DNA of 5,576 bases from Clostridiales bacterium (lineage in GTDB: Bacteria > Bacillota > Clostridia > Tissierellales > Sedimentibacteraceae). The translations under genes and the position numbers were made by a program. Shown here piece after piece: positions 1 through 5,258 of the stretch (position 1 is the stretch's first letter; each line of letters opens with the position of its first letter). The stretch is from assembly GCA_003483345.1 (NCBI GenBank), contig DMWH01000035.1, forward strand, positions 2,855-8,430, read 5' to 3'. Below the pieces are notes generated by a model, which was not told the origin of the DNA, searched no databases, and saw only the letters and a program-made list of their open reading frames with translations.

Positions 1-8
1 TTAAATAA

Positions 9-291
9 TTAAAATGTTGCTCCTTCGGTTTCAGGTAATGGCATCCAAGCCTTGACATATTCATAAAACGCTGCGTGAAACCCCCGGATTCATCCGAGGG
101 TAGTTAACTTTCCGAGTAAAATGAATATCCTACCAATTGGGCTTCCTTCCCTTTACCATCCCTTAAAAGCAGTACCACATGCTCGTTATAAGAGGGCAGT
201 TTTTACCTACAGAAATCCACCGCCTGTTTAATTCGTTTTTAAGTGCTTTTTCAGCCAGATTCAGGTAATGATGATGTTTGTCCCTCCTTGT
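9..291 (-). pseudogene. Degenerate DUF551 family gene
   Basis: Pieces of a DUF551 protein, a small phage-associated family of unknown function, occur in all three minus-strand frames. The first frame reads NRRWISVGK (TGG at 217-219) and stops at 163-165. From an A5 tract (200-204) the second frame reads LPSYNEHVVLLLRDGKGKE and continues to YSFYSES, stopping at 104-106. The third frame reads FYEYVKAWMPLPETEGATF and stops at 9-11. WISV..(K)LP at the N-terminus and WMPLPE at the C-terminus are family hallmarks. Restoring one A to the A5 tract would rejoin the first two pieces with the usual three residues between WISV and LP. The second break coincides with a hairpin at 80-101. A good ribosome site (AAGGAGGG, about 281-290) directly follows the upstream gene, but no ATG, GTG or TTG lies at a useful distance in the right frame. 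It was the third gene of this unit and is now probably dead. Confidence 0.75.
80..101 (+). repeat. Hairpin resembling an IS200/IS605 right end
   Basis: Arms ACCCCCGGA (80-88) and TCCGAGGGT (93-101) pair over 9 bp with one wobble around the loop TTCA, followed by AGTTAAC. From memory, this layout (GTGAA, C-rich arm, short loop, G-rich arm, TAGTT) resembles the hairpin at the right end of many IS200/IS605 elements, downstream of tnpB. No tnpA or tnpB is present, so it would be a solo end or a miniature palindrome-associated element. It sits exactly where the DUF551 pseudogene loses its frame. The family assignment is by pattern only. Confidence 0.4.
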
Positions 292-1140
292 TTATATTGC
301 TGCACTTTTTTCTTTGCTGTTGTCAATCAGTACTGCCGTATATTTATATTTACCTACAAATCTTGTATTGAGATATTTTTCTTCAATATACTTGTTTGCA
401 AGCTCTTCTGTTTTAAATACTTTGGCATAACCCTGATAATATGACAGCGTAGCTCCTGTTTTAGTCAGCCTTTTCAGATACGCCCCATCATCTCTTTTTA
501 TTGTCCAATATTTCAGAGGTTTTTCTTTTGCTGTCCTTTTCTTTTTGTTCTTTGGGTAAGGGATAGCTTTTTCTTCCGGGAACTTTAAACATACATATAT
601 TGCTTCATCCGGGCTTTTATTTGCAATTCTTTCATCGGCAGCTTTTAAAAACTCAGTAAGCTCTTTACTTGATCCTATTTTACTGTATATTTCGAATTTG
701 TTTTCCGTCTTAAATGTTCCGTCATTATAGGTTTCATTTGTTTTATACCAGACAGAAAACCCTCCCTCAAGATAAATAGGAAAATAGCTCTTCTCTGAAA
801 GATCTTCTATTGTCATTGCATTTTTTATTCCGTTTTCGAAGAACTTTATAAAACCTTCTCGTCCAACCCATTTGCCGTTCATCTTGAAAAATTCATCGTA
901 GTGGCTGCTACCGGCATATTTTTTCATTTCTGCTACTATGTCTTCAGGTTTTATAGCTATGTTCATATCGCTACCGTTAAAACAAAAAGCACTCCAGCTT
1001 CTTTCCCTTCTTTCATATTGCCTGCACCTCGAATCTAATTTCACATCATAGCAGTTGTTTGATCCGTGTAGTGCAAGAGGGATAATCCTCCCATCCTCCG
1101 TTTTAATAAATTGTTTTGCATACACAATTTCGTATGACAT
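292..1140 (-). CDS. Phage-type hypothetical protein, 282 aa
   Basis: The protein has 282 residues and no function I can assign. It appears soluble, with no signal peptide or membrane segment. The N-terminal part has the motifs YEIVYAKQFI (3-12), LHGSNNCYD (24-32) and RRERSWS (44-50), which I associate with unannotated phage proteins of Clostridia; that is memory, not a search. A Lys-rich linker (about 197-207) leads to a C-terminal module, roughly 210-256. That module has a YWTIKRDDGAYLKRLTKTG strand-rich stretch followed by AKVFKTEELANKYIEEKY, a pattern seen in small phage modules that end with a helix of the type 'F-T-E-x-A-x-K-x-I'. The ATG is preceded by GAGGAGGAG at good spacing. The gene lies 49 bp after the 59-aa gene and was followed by the DUF551 gene. 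It has no promoter of its own, so it should be read from the element at 1423-1452. Confidence 0.85.
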   Translation of the reverse strand: MSYEIVYAKQFIKTEDGRIIPLALHGSNNCYDVKLDSRCRQYERRERSWSAFCFNGSDMNIAIKPEDIVAEMKKYAGSSHYDEFFKMNGKWVGREGFIKFFENGIKNAMTIEDLSEKSYFPIYLEGGFSVWYKTNETYNDGTFKTENKFEIYSKIGSSKELTEFLKAADERIANKSPDEAIYVCLKFPEEKAIPYPKNKKKRTAKEKPLKYWTIKRDDGAYLKRLTKTGATLSYYQGYAKVFKTEELANKYIEEKYLNTRFVGKYKYTAVLIDNSKEKSAAI

Positions 1141-1167
1141 TTTACTCCTCCTCTTTTTAAATATTTT

Positions 1168-1185
1168 GAGGGACTGTTGCCCCTC
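1168..1185 (-). other. Small stem-loop between two co-transcribed genes
   Basis: Five base pairs (GAGGG with CCCTC) close an 8-base loop in the 49-bp gap before the 282-aa gene. There is no following U-tract, so it is not a rho-independent terminator. It could be a processing or stability element, or chance. Confidence 0.25.
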
Positions 1186-1189
1186 TTTG

Positions 1190-1369
1190 TTAATATGTAT
1201 AATCTATTGTCCCTATTGACTTGACCCCTGCGTATTTCATTTTGCGAATTGCCTGCTGCCTTAAATACGGAGAGGTAAAACCTTTATAAAACTTAGTCCC
1301 TTTCTGGTTGATAAAGATTCCGACAAATGGACCGTTTTTCGTTACTTCTTTCTCGATCTCTTTATCCAT
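1190..1369 (-). CDS. Small hypothetical protein, 59 aa
   Basis: This 59-residue reading frame starts at ATG 1367-1369 and ends at TAA 1190-1192. A textbook ribosome site, AAGGAGGATATTC, stands directly before the ATG. The N-terminus is highly charged (MDKEIEKEV). It is followed by GPFVGIFINQKGTKFYKGF, which looks like a beta-hairpin, then a basic helix-like segment (LRQQAIRKMKYAG) and a short strand ending SIGTIDYTY. The profile suggests a compact alpha/beta protein. I do not recognise a family. It is the first gene of the unit driven by the element at 1423-1452 and is followed at 49 bp by the 282-aa gene. The ribosome site, the promoter and the balanced composition make it a real gene despite its size. 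Confidence 0.75.
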   Translation of the reverse strand: MDKEIEKEVTKNGPFVGIFINQKGTKFYKGFTSPYLRQQAIRKMKYAGVKSIGTIDYTY

Positions 1370-1422
1370 GAATATCCTCCTTATTTTGATGTGAATAAAT
1401 CACTCCTAACAATATTTTTGTT

Positions 1423-1452
1423 ATAATACGCAATTTATCTTTTTAATATTCC
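1423..1452 (-). promoter_or_regulatory. GGAATA-N15-GCGTAT promoter-like element
   Basis: On the minus strand GGAATA (1447-1452) is followed after exactly 15 bases by GCGTAT (1426-1431), with TATTAT (1423-1428) as an overlapping -10-like box. It lies between the terminator at 1461-1494 and the 59-aa gene. The predicted leader is about 47 bases. It is one of five copies in the window with identical spacing. Confidence 0.7.
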
Positions 1453-1460
1453 TAAAATTA

Positions 1461-1494
1461 AAAAAAAACCAAGTTTTCCAATAAGGTTCTTTTT
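1461..1494 (-). terminator. Weak terminator after the 81-aa gene
   Basis: On the minus strand AAAAGAACC pairs with GGTTTTTTT with one G-U wobble across a 14-base loop, and the descending arm runs into a T-tract. It overlaps the stop region of the 81-aa gene. The stem is AT-rich and its loop is large, so it is weaker than the other terminators here. Its position just before a promoter element supports the role. Confidence 0.5.
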
Positions 1495-1739
1495 TATTTA
1501 TACAGAATTATTGTGTATATCTTGCCACCGGAAGTCAGATAATAACAATCTTTACAGCAGTCATCCCGAATCAGATTATGACTTTCGCCGTCCTCTTTTA
1601 ATTTTAAAACAACCTCTGAAAGTGAATAATTGTATCTCCCTATAAAAGTTTCTTTTCCTTCTGTGTCGATTTCAAAAACATTGTATGAGCTTTTCCTGTG
1701 CAAAAGCCAGTGGTCTATCAGTTTATTTATCTGTCTCAC
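1494..1739 (-). CDS. Small hypothetical protein, 81 aa, GTG start
   Basis: The preferred start is GTG at 1737-1739, preceded by AAGGAGGAGTATTT, a near-perfect ribosome site. The longer in-frame reading starting upstream is rejected because it would begin inside the promoter. The 81-residue product starts MRQINKLIDHWLLHRKSSYNV. It continues through a strand-like FEIDTEGKETFIGRYNY, a helix (SLSEVVLKLKEDG), a Cys-containing turn (CCKDCYYL) and a final strand (KIYTIILYK). Three cysteines in CCxxC could bind a metal, but no partner ligands are evident. The family is unknown. The start overlaps the stop of a seven-residue leader peptide in GTGA, so the two are probably translationally coupled. The gene has its own promoter element (1790-1819) and terminator, so it is a single-gene unit. 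Confidence 0.7.
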   Translation of the reverse strand: MRQINKLIDHWLLHRKSSYNVFEIDTEGKETFIGRYNYSLSEVVLKLKEDGESHNLIRDDCCKDCYYLTSGGKIYTIILYK

Positions 1740-1759
1740 AAATACTCCTCCTTGTACAT
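1736..1759 (-). CDS. Seven-residue leader peptide MYKEEYL
   Basis: ATG (1757-1759) is preceded by AGAAGGAGTATTCAAA, a strong ribosome site. The frame reads MYKEEYL and ends in TGA (1736-1738), sharing the four bases GTGA with the GTG start of the 81-aa gene. The ribosome site of that gene lies inside this mini-frame. A ribosome translating it would cover and then release that site, a classic coupling arrangement. It lies about 24 bases after the predicted transcription start. A chance open frame of this length cannot be excluded. The good ribosome site and the exact overlap are what support it. Confidence 0.45.
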   Translation of the reverse strand: MYKEEYL

Positions 1760-1789
1760 TTTGAATACTCCTTCTATAACTCATAATAT

Positions 1790-1819
1790 ATATTACGCAG
1801 ATTATCACACAATAATTCC
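1790..1819 (-). promoter_or_regulatory. GGAATT-N15-GCGTAA promoter-like element
   Basis: On the minus strand GGAATT (1814-1819), 15 bases, then GCGTAA (1793-1798), with TAATAT (1790-1795) as a -10-like box. It follows the terminator at 1822-1852 almost directly and precedes the leader peptide and the 81-aa gene. It is the only copy with T as the sixth base of the upstream box. Confidence 0.7.
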
Positions 1820-1821
1820 AT

Positions 1822-1852
1822 AAAAAAAACAGCTTAAAATATTTTTAAGCTG
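1822..1852 (-). terminator. Terminator after the 89-aa gene
   Basis: A 10-bp perfect stem (CAGCTTAAAA with TTTTAAGCTG) with a 3-base loop is followed by eight T residues on the minus strand. It begins about 30 bases after the stop codon of the 89-aa gene. Confidence 0.85.
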
Positions 1853-1881
1853 CAATAAAGTCAACAGTCACACTATTTGTA

Positions 1882-2151
1882 TTACCAATGTGCTGTTTTA
1901 TTGTATTCTTCCATCTCAGCGTCGGTTTTGTTGCCCCAGTAGATACCGGACCTGTCTATAGGTTTCCTGTTCTTCAGGAATTTGATCAGAGGGTTTTCAT
2001 CAAAATCATGTGAGTGCATAAGAACTTCATCCACATCATTTTGAACGATAATGTTTATCTTATTTCCGTCTATCATGATATCGGTGACAGTGCAATTCCC
2101 AACGTCTTTTCTCATTTTTTTAAATAATTTTTGAAGGTCAGCTATTCTCAT
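1882..2151 (-). CDS. Small hypothetical protein, 89 aa
   Basis: This 89-residue protein starts at ATG 2149-2151 after AAGGAGGATAGAAAAAA and ends at TAA 1882-1884. I do not recognise it. The N-terminal helix is basic (MRIADLQKLFKKMRKDVGN). It is followed by two strand-like stretches (TVTDIMIDGNKINIIVQN), an acidic segment containing His (DEVLMHSHDFDENP), a basic stretch (LIKFLKNRKP) and a tail with YWGNKTDAEMEEYNKTAHW. A small alpha/beta phage protein is plausible, and nothing points to an enzyme. It is a single-gene unit with its own terminator and two possible promoters, one of the GGAATA class and one sigma-A type, so its expression may begin earlier or be maintained differently from its neighbours. 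Confidence 0.8.
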   Translation of the reverse strand: MRIADLQKLFKKMRKDVGNCTVTDIMIDGNKINIIVQNDVDEVLMHSHDFDENPLIKFLKNRKPIDRSGIYWGNKTDAEMEEYNKTAHW

Positions 2152-2222
2152 TTTTTTCTATCCTCCTTGTAATTTATTGAGAGCCCTATATGTAGTGTTT
2201 TATATTACTCTCTTTACTATAT

Positions 2223-2250
2223 ATGGTAGCACACTCTTGAAATCTGTCAA
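2223..2250 (-). promoter_or_regulatory. Sigma-A type promoter with extended -10
   Basis: On the minus strand TTGACA (2245-2250), a 16-base spacer, then TACCAT (2223-2228) preceded by TGC, an extended -10. The perfect -35 box and TGn motif compensate for the two-base mismatch in the -10. It lies about 70 bases upstream of the 89-aa gene, downstream of the GGAATA-class element at 2297-2326. Confidence 0.6.
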
Positions 2251-2296
2251 AATAATTTTTATACCAGCTTTATGTTGAAATTTTAATCTTTTATTT

Positions 2297-2326
2297 ATAT
2301 TACGCAAAATTAAATATTTATATTCC
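2297..2326 (-). promoter_or_regulatory. GGAATA-N15-GCGTAA promoter-like element
   Basis: On the minus strand GGAATA (2321-2326), 15 bases, then GCGTAA (2300-2305), with TAATAT (2297-2302) as a -10-like box. It lies between the terminator at 2345-2378 and the 89-aa gene, giving a leader of about 140 bases that includes the sigma-A promoter. Confidence 0.7.
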
Positions 2327-2344
2327 AAAAAAATATTTTTGTAT

Positions 2345-2378
2345 AAAAAAAAGCAGTAGTTTTGTTTTCTACTGCTTT
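2345..2378 (-). terminator. Terminator overlapping the phosphoesterase stop codon
   Basis: A 10-bp perfect stem (AAAGCAGTAG with CTACTGCTTT) with a 9-base loop is followed by a T-tract on the minus strand. The last codons and the TAG stop (2369-2371) of the phosphoesterase gene form the ascending arm, so the terminator overlaps the coding region. It ends the three-gene operon. Confidence 0.85.
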
Positions 2379-3052
2379 ATTTGTGTAACTGTGTTAAATA
2401 ATATGGTATGTTTTTTATCATCAAACGGGGTATCTTCATGAAAGTGCCCCGAGTACCAGTGCTTGTATACCAGTCTGTCTTCCAGTATGTCGAAAAACTT
2501 ATTTAACATGCTCTCTTCTTTTATATGGGACAATTCTTTCATTCTTCTTGTTGACATAGTATGGGTTATCACGTAATCGACCTGCCAATTGTTTTTATCA
2601 AGATTCTCTATTGCTTCGTTATATTCTTTCTTTGATGGCTGTTCTTCCGGCCACCAAGATATGCCTTCTGTTCTGAACATTTTATCTATTGATGTCCCGC
2701 CGCCCATAGTAAAGAATTTTAAACCGTCAATAGTAAATACCTGCCCACGCATCAGGTGAATTACCGAATCGTTAATAAACTGGACCTTGCCGCCCTTCCA
2801 CTCTTTTATTTCAAATTCCTTTAACATGTTGAAATTTTCATGGTTCCCGTCAACATAGAGAGTTGTAAAAGATTTATTATTAAGCCACTTTCTCCAGAAC
2901 ATTTCTTCTTTCGAGCCGTTCCATACGCCTCCGAAATCTCCGCAAATAATAACATAATCGTCTTTTGTCATTGATTTTTGTTCAGGAAAATATTTGGTAC
3001 TTAATTTGTTTATGTCATAAGGAATATGCGTATCTCCCGTAACGTATATCAT
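2369..3052 (-). CDS. Calcineurin-like metallophosphoesterase
   Basis: This 227-aa cytoplasmic enzyme belongs to the calcineurin-like phosphoesterase superfamily, which uses two metal ions to hydrolyse phosphomono- or phosphodiesters. All metal and catalytic motifs are present in order: GDTH (6-9), GDFGG (38-42), GNHEN (69-73), a histidine in THT (His164) and GHFH (202-205). The stretch GGGTSIDKMFR followed by SWWPEEQPS is typical of a Clostridia and phage subgroup whose substrate I do not know. The start chosen is ATG 3050-3052, with GAGAGG six bases upstream; a TTG two codons earlier abuts the ribosome site too closely. It is the last gene of the operon, 13 bp after the DUF1848 gene, and its stop codon lies inside the terminator stem. 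The fold is certain; the substrate (nucleotide, RNA end or other phosphoester) is open. Confidence 0.93.
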   Translation of the reverse strand: MIYVTGDTHIPYDINKLSTKYFPEQKSMTKDDYVIICGDFGGVWNGSKEEMFWRKWLNNKSFTTLYVDGNHENFNMLKEFEIKEWKGGKVQFINDSVIHLMRGQVFTIDGLKFFTMGGGTSIDKMFRTEGISWWPEEQPSKKEYNEAIENLDKNNWQVDYVITHTMSTRRMKELSHIKEESMLNKFFDILEDRLVYKHWYSGHFHEDTPFDDKKHTILFNTVTQIKQ

Positions 3053-3065
3053 ATTCAACCTCTCT

Positions 3066-3779
3066 TTACTTTGTTATCCAATAGCAGTACAGGCATTTAT
3101 GCGGGCACTGTCTGCGTTCTTTCAGCATTTCATATTTATTTGACGGGCACAAACAGCCCTTCCTTTGATTTTTACTGCCCATAAGCTCAATGTTTAGTCC
3201 TAAAACATCAAGATCTTTTTGGGATATGCACCCCAACTGGTGGGAGTTGTTCTCCGCACAGCTTTCATATTCATAATTAAACTTTTTAAGTATTCTCATG
3301 AACTTTTTAATCATTTTTTCACCCGGCAAGTCATCATACGGAATTGGAAGACCTGCTTTTTTAAATCTTTCTTTTACATGATTGTACATATCAAGATAAG
3401 AATACCTTACTCTTTTAATTCCTGTACAGCAAAAAGTTTTTAAAACATTTTCGCAAACCTTTATGCCTTTTTCGGTAACAATTACCGGGTCCATGCGAAG
3501 TACTATATGATTTGGATCAAATCCTTTTTCTAAAAGCTTAAGGATTTGAAAATAACTCCACATATAATCTCTTACATTTGGCTCCAGAATTGTTCCTCCG
3601 TATCCGGTTACCGTTGCATGGACTATAATTTTACCTGCATGTTTCATTACTTCCTCTATAAATTTATCATTAACGCTTTTTGTTATGACAATAGTAAATG
3701 CAATATTATCCATTTCATCACGCCATGATAAATCTATTCCTGCATCTCCTCTTTCGGTTATGCCTATTTTTTCTGGCAT
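3066..3779 (-). CDS. DUF1848 family radical-SAM-like protein
   Basis: This 237-residue protein matches the DUF1848 pattern as I know it. A TIM-barrel-like body carries HATVTGYG (54-61), RMDP (95-98) and RYSYLDMY (125-132). It is followed by SCAENN and GCIS cysteines (174, 184), a GCLC pair (209, 211) and a C-terminal CPHKCLYCYW. Cys225, Cys229 and Cys232 form CX3CX2C, the spacing that holds the 4Fe-4S cluster in radical SAM enzymes, but placed at the C-terminus instead of the N-terminus. The family has no established reaction to my knowledge, and an Fe-S redox or radical role is inferred. The ATG follows AAGGGGAGAAAGAAA. The ribosome site lies in the 20-bp gap after the YdjM-like gene. It is the middle gene of a three-gene operon. 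The body is somewhat shorter than the chromosomal members I recall. Confidence 0.85.
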   Translation of the reverse strand: MPEKIGITERGDAGIDLSWRDEMDNIAFTIVITKSVNDKFIEEVMKHAGKIIVHATVTGYGGTILEPNVRDYMWSYFQILKLLEKGFDPNHIVLRMDPVIVTEKGIKVCENVLKTFCCTGIKRVRYSYLDMYNHVKERFKKAGLPIPYDDLPGEKMIKKFMRILKKFNYEYESCAENNSHQLGCISQKDLDVLGLNIELMGSKNQRKGCLCPSNKYEMLKERRQCPHKCLYCYWITK

Positions 3780-3799
3780 TTTCTTTCTCCCCTTCCTCC

Positions 3800-4288
3800 T
3801 TAAACGATATTTAAATAATTATTTGCTATTACAGTTATTGTTGCTATTACCATTATTACAGCTAAAACATTTTCTGACATGCTGCCTGTGTAAATATTAA
3901 GCAAGTTGACCTTTTTGCTTCCCGGTGAAAGAAGCGGAATTCCTAAAGGATTTAGAATATCCAATATTAAATGGGAAAAAATCCCGATTAATGTTGGATA
4001 AATATAAAACGAATACTGCCCGTAGAAATTTAAAGCCAAGGCACCTAATATTAGATAAAATATGGGCCAATGGAAGAGACCTCTGTGCCCGAATATTTTG
4101 CTTATCGGTATCGACACAAAAGGAATTGTTCTTCCGAATTTGCTGTTTGAGCTATCAATATCGGGAAGCAGAGAACCTGCTGCCGAGATAACTGTAACCG
4201 CAATGGTTTCATTAATTCCAAGATTCTTATTGAGAGAATATATCGCTCCTAATGCAATTCCTCCCAGAACATGTGTTTTTCCTGTCAT
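3800..4288 (-). CDS. YdjM-type membrane-bound metal-dependent hydrolase
   Basis: This 162-residue membrane protein belongs to the YdjM/DUF457 family, annotated as membrane-bound metal-dependent hydrolases. Visible hallmarks are the N-terminal MTGKTHVLGG (His6), LLPDIDSSNSKFGR (Asp43, Asp45), GHRGLFHWP (His68, His73) and SHLILDILNPLG (His106, Asp110). These His and Asp residues are the likely metal ligands. Hydrophobic segments near 8-20, 28-42, 74-90, 95-117 and 139-157 suggest four or five membrane spans. The ATG at 4286-4288 follows AAGGAGTCTGTT. The gene opens the three-gene operon, about 23 bases after the predicted start from the element at 4318-4347. E. coli YdjM belongs to the LexA/SOS regulon, but no LexA box was identified here. 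The substrate is unknown; membrane lipid or phosphoester cleavage is a guess. Confidence 0.88.
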   Translation of the reverse strand: MTGKTHVLGGIALGAIYSLNKNLGINETIAVTVISAAGSLLPDIDSSNSKFGRTIPFVSIPISKIFGHRGLFHWPIFYLILGALALNFYGQYSFYIYPTLIGIFSHLILDILNPLGIPLLSPGSKKVNLLNIYTGSMSENVLAVIMVIATITVIANNYLNIV

Positions 4289-4317
4289 AACAGACTCCTT
4301 TTTTATTTTTATATTCT

Positions 4318-4347
4318 ATGTTACGCATTATGTGTTTTTATTATTCC
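4318..4347 (-). promoter_or_regulatory. GGAATA-N15-GCGTAA promoter-like element
   Basis: On the minus strand GGAATA (4342-4347), 15 bases, then GCGTAA (4321-4326), with TAACAT (4318-4323) as a -10-like box. It lies directly after the T-tract of the methyltransferase terminator. The predicted leader to the YdjM-like gene is only about 23 bases, just room for the ribosome site. No sigma-A promoter is seen in this gap, so the element should be the sole promoter of the operon. Confidence 0.75.
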
Positions 4348-4351
4348 AAAA

Positions 4352-4385
4352 AAAATAAAAAAATGCAGAGTTTTGCTCTGCATTT
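4352..4385 (-). terminator. Terminator after the methyltransferase gene
   Basis: A 10-bp perfect stem (AAATGCAGAG with CTCTGCATTT) with a 5-base loop is followed by a T-rich run on the minus strand. The stem begins three bases after the stop codon. Confidence 0.9.
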
Positions 4386-4388
4386 TAA

Positions 4389-5258
4389 TTAGGCTGCCAA
4401 AGCCCAAACACCCTTTTCGACATTCTTAAATATCGAATTTAGCTGAAGCGTCTGTCTTATTTTGGCTTCCCAGTTATTATTTGTCTGGCATTTTTTATGA
4501 CCGTCTACTTCATCGTAGATTTCCTTCAAGCTTGCCTTGTTGCCCAGCTTTTCCAAAACAGTAGCAACTAAGTCCTTCCAAGAAATCTGTTTACTGTCTC
4601 TTATATCTACCTCTTCCGTTTTAGTCCATTTAAAATCCATCAGGTAACCAAACGGTTTTTTAAGAATCAGCAAGTCTTCATGCACAATGGGAATAAAATT
4701 ATAATTGGCATACGTCTTTGAGTCTGACATGCAGTTGTACTGCATTTTTACAACCTTCTGAACCACGATCCCGGGCTTGCAGATATCAAGAAGCATTGAG
4801 TATAAAACTCCTTTTCGCTTTATATCGCCCATCAGTATAGCAAGATGTCCGCCTTTATCAAGAGAATAATACTGCTTCATTATACACTTATTGTATTCCT
4901 TGATAAATACGTAGTAGTCTTCTATCTGGGATAAGTCTCCTTTGGTTGGCCCATCTCCCCACATATTACCGCTATACTTGATGATATTCCAATATGGCGG
5001 GTGGTTAAAAATAAACTCATTGCGTTCTTGAATTTCATCTTCAACTAAATTAAAGCCCATTGAAAGATCATAAACATGATACTTAATCCCCATCCTTTCT
5101 GCAACATCCTTGGTTGTTCCTCCTCCAACCATATAGTCGCTCATTTCGGTCACTTTAAATTGTTTGACCAAATCTTCTATTAATTTAGGAGAACAGTTGC
5201 CTCTGTAACTGTTCTTTCCTCCTGTACCCCTTTCGGGATAACTGACAACACTTTTCAT
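4389..5258 (-). CDS. Orphan phage-type DNA methyltransferase with C-terminal winged helix
   Basis: This 289-residue SAM-dependent DNA methyltransferase has the N-terminal SYPERGTGG and YRGNCS (6-23) seen in phage DNA methylases. SAM-binding motif I is DYMVGGGTT (41-49), an acidic residue after strand 2 is Asp64, and catalytic motif IV is NHPPYW (85-90). Amino-methyltransferases normally carry D/N/S-PPY; the His before PPYW is a variant, so N6-adenine versus N4-cytosine cannot be decided. Target recognition probably lies in about 95-200. The C-terminus (about 226-287: ISWKDLVATVLEKLG, SLKEIYDEV, NNWEAKIRQTLQ, KNVEKGVWAL) matches the HARE-HTH/winged-helix pattern that binds or senses DNA. No restriction endonuclease gene adjoins it, so it is probably an orphan modifier for anti-restriction or regulation. 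The ATG follows AGGAGGTTAAA. It is a single-gene unit with its own promoter element and terminator. Confidence 0.88.
   Translation of the reverse strand: MKSVVSYPERGTGGKNSYRGNCSPKLIEDLVKQFKVTEMSDYMVGGGTTKDVAERMGIKYHVYDLSMGFNLVEDEIQERNEFIFNHPPYWNIIKYSGNMWGDGPTKGDLSQIEDYYVFIKEYNKCIMKQYYSLDKGGHLAILMGDIKRKGVLYSMLLDICKPGIVVQKVVKMQYNCMSDSKTYANYNFIPIVHEDLLILKKPFGYLMDFKWTKTEEVDIRDSKQISWKDLVATVLEKLGNKASLKEIYDEVDGHKKCQTNNNWEAKIRQTLQLNSIFKNVEKGVWALAA

Noticed and set aside
30..270. 11-bp direct repeat TTCAGGTAATG at 30-40 and 260-270, flanking the DUF551 remains
   Set aside because: Both copies lie in coding-derived sequence in different frames with no further similarity around them. Most likely coincidence.
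1370..1416. A second leader peptide before the 59-aa gene, by analogy with MYKEEYL
   Set aside because: The possible GTG or TTG starts have no properly spaced ribosome site, and the frame ends past the ATG without the neat four-base overlap.
1740..1808. In-frame upstream extension of the 81-aa gene, adding 23 residues
   Set aside because: Its first ATG lies inside the promoter element at 1790-1819 and the next ATG lies at about the predicted transcription start without a ribosome site. The GTG at 1737-1739 has a near-perfect one.
3053..3058. TTG start two codons upstream for the phosphoesterase
   Set aside because: The TTG directly abuts GAGAGG, leaving no spacing. The ATG at 3050-3052 has correct spacing.
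3219..4358. Several plus-strand open frames of 60 to 98 codons
   Set aside because: They lie opposite the YdjM-like, DUF1848 and upstream gap regions, have no good ribosome sites and show no family resemblance, so they are shadows of the minus-strand genes.
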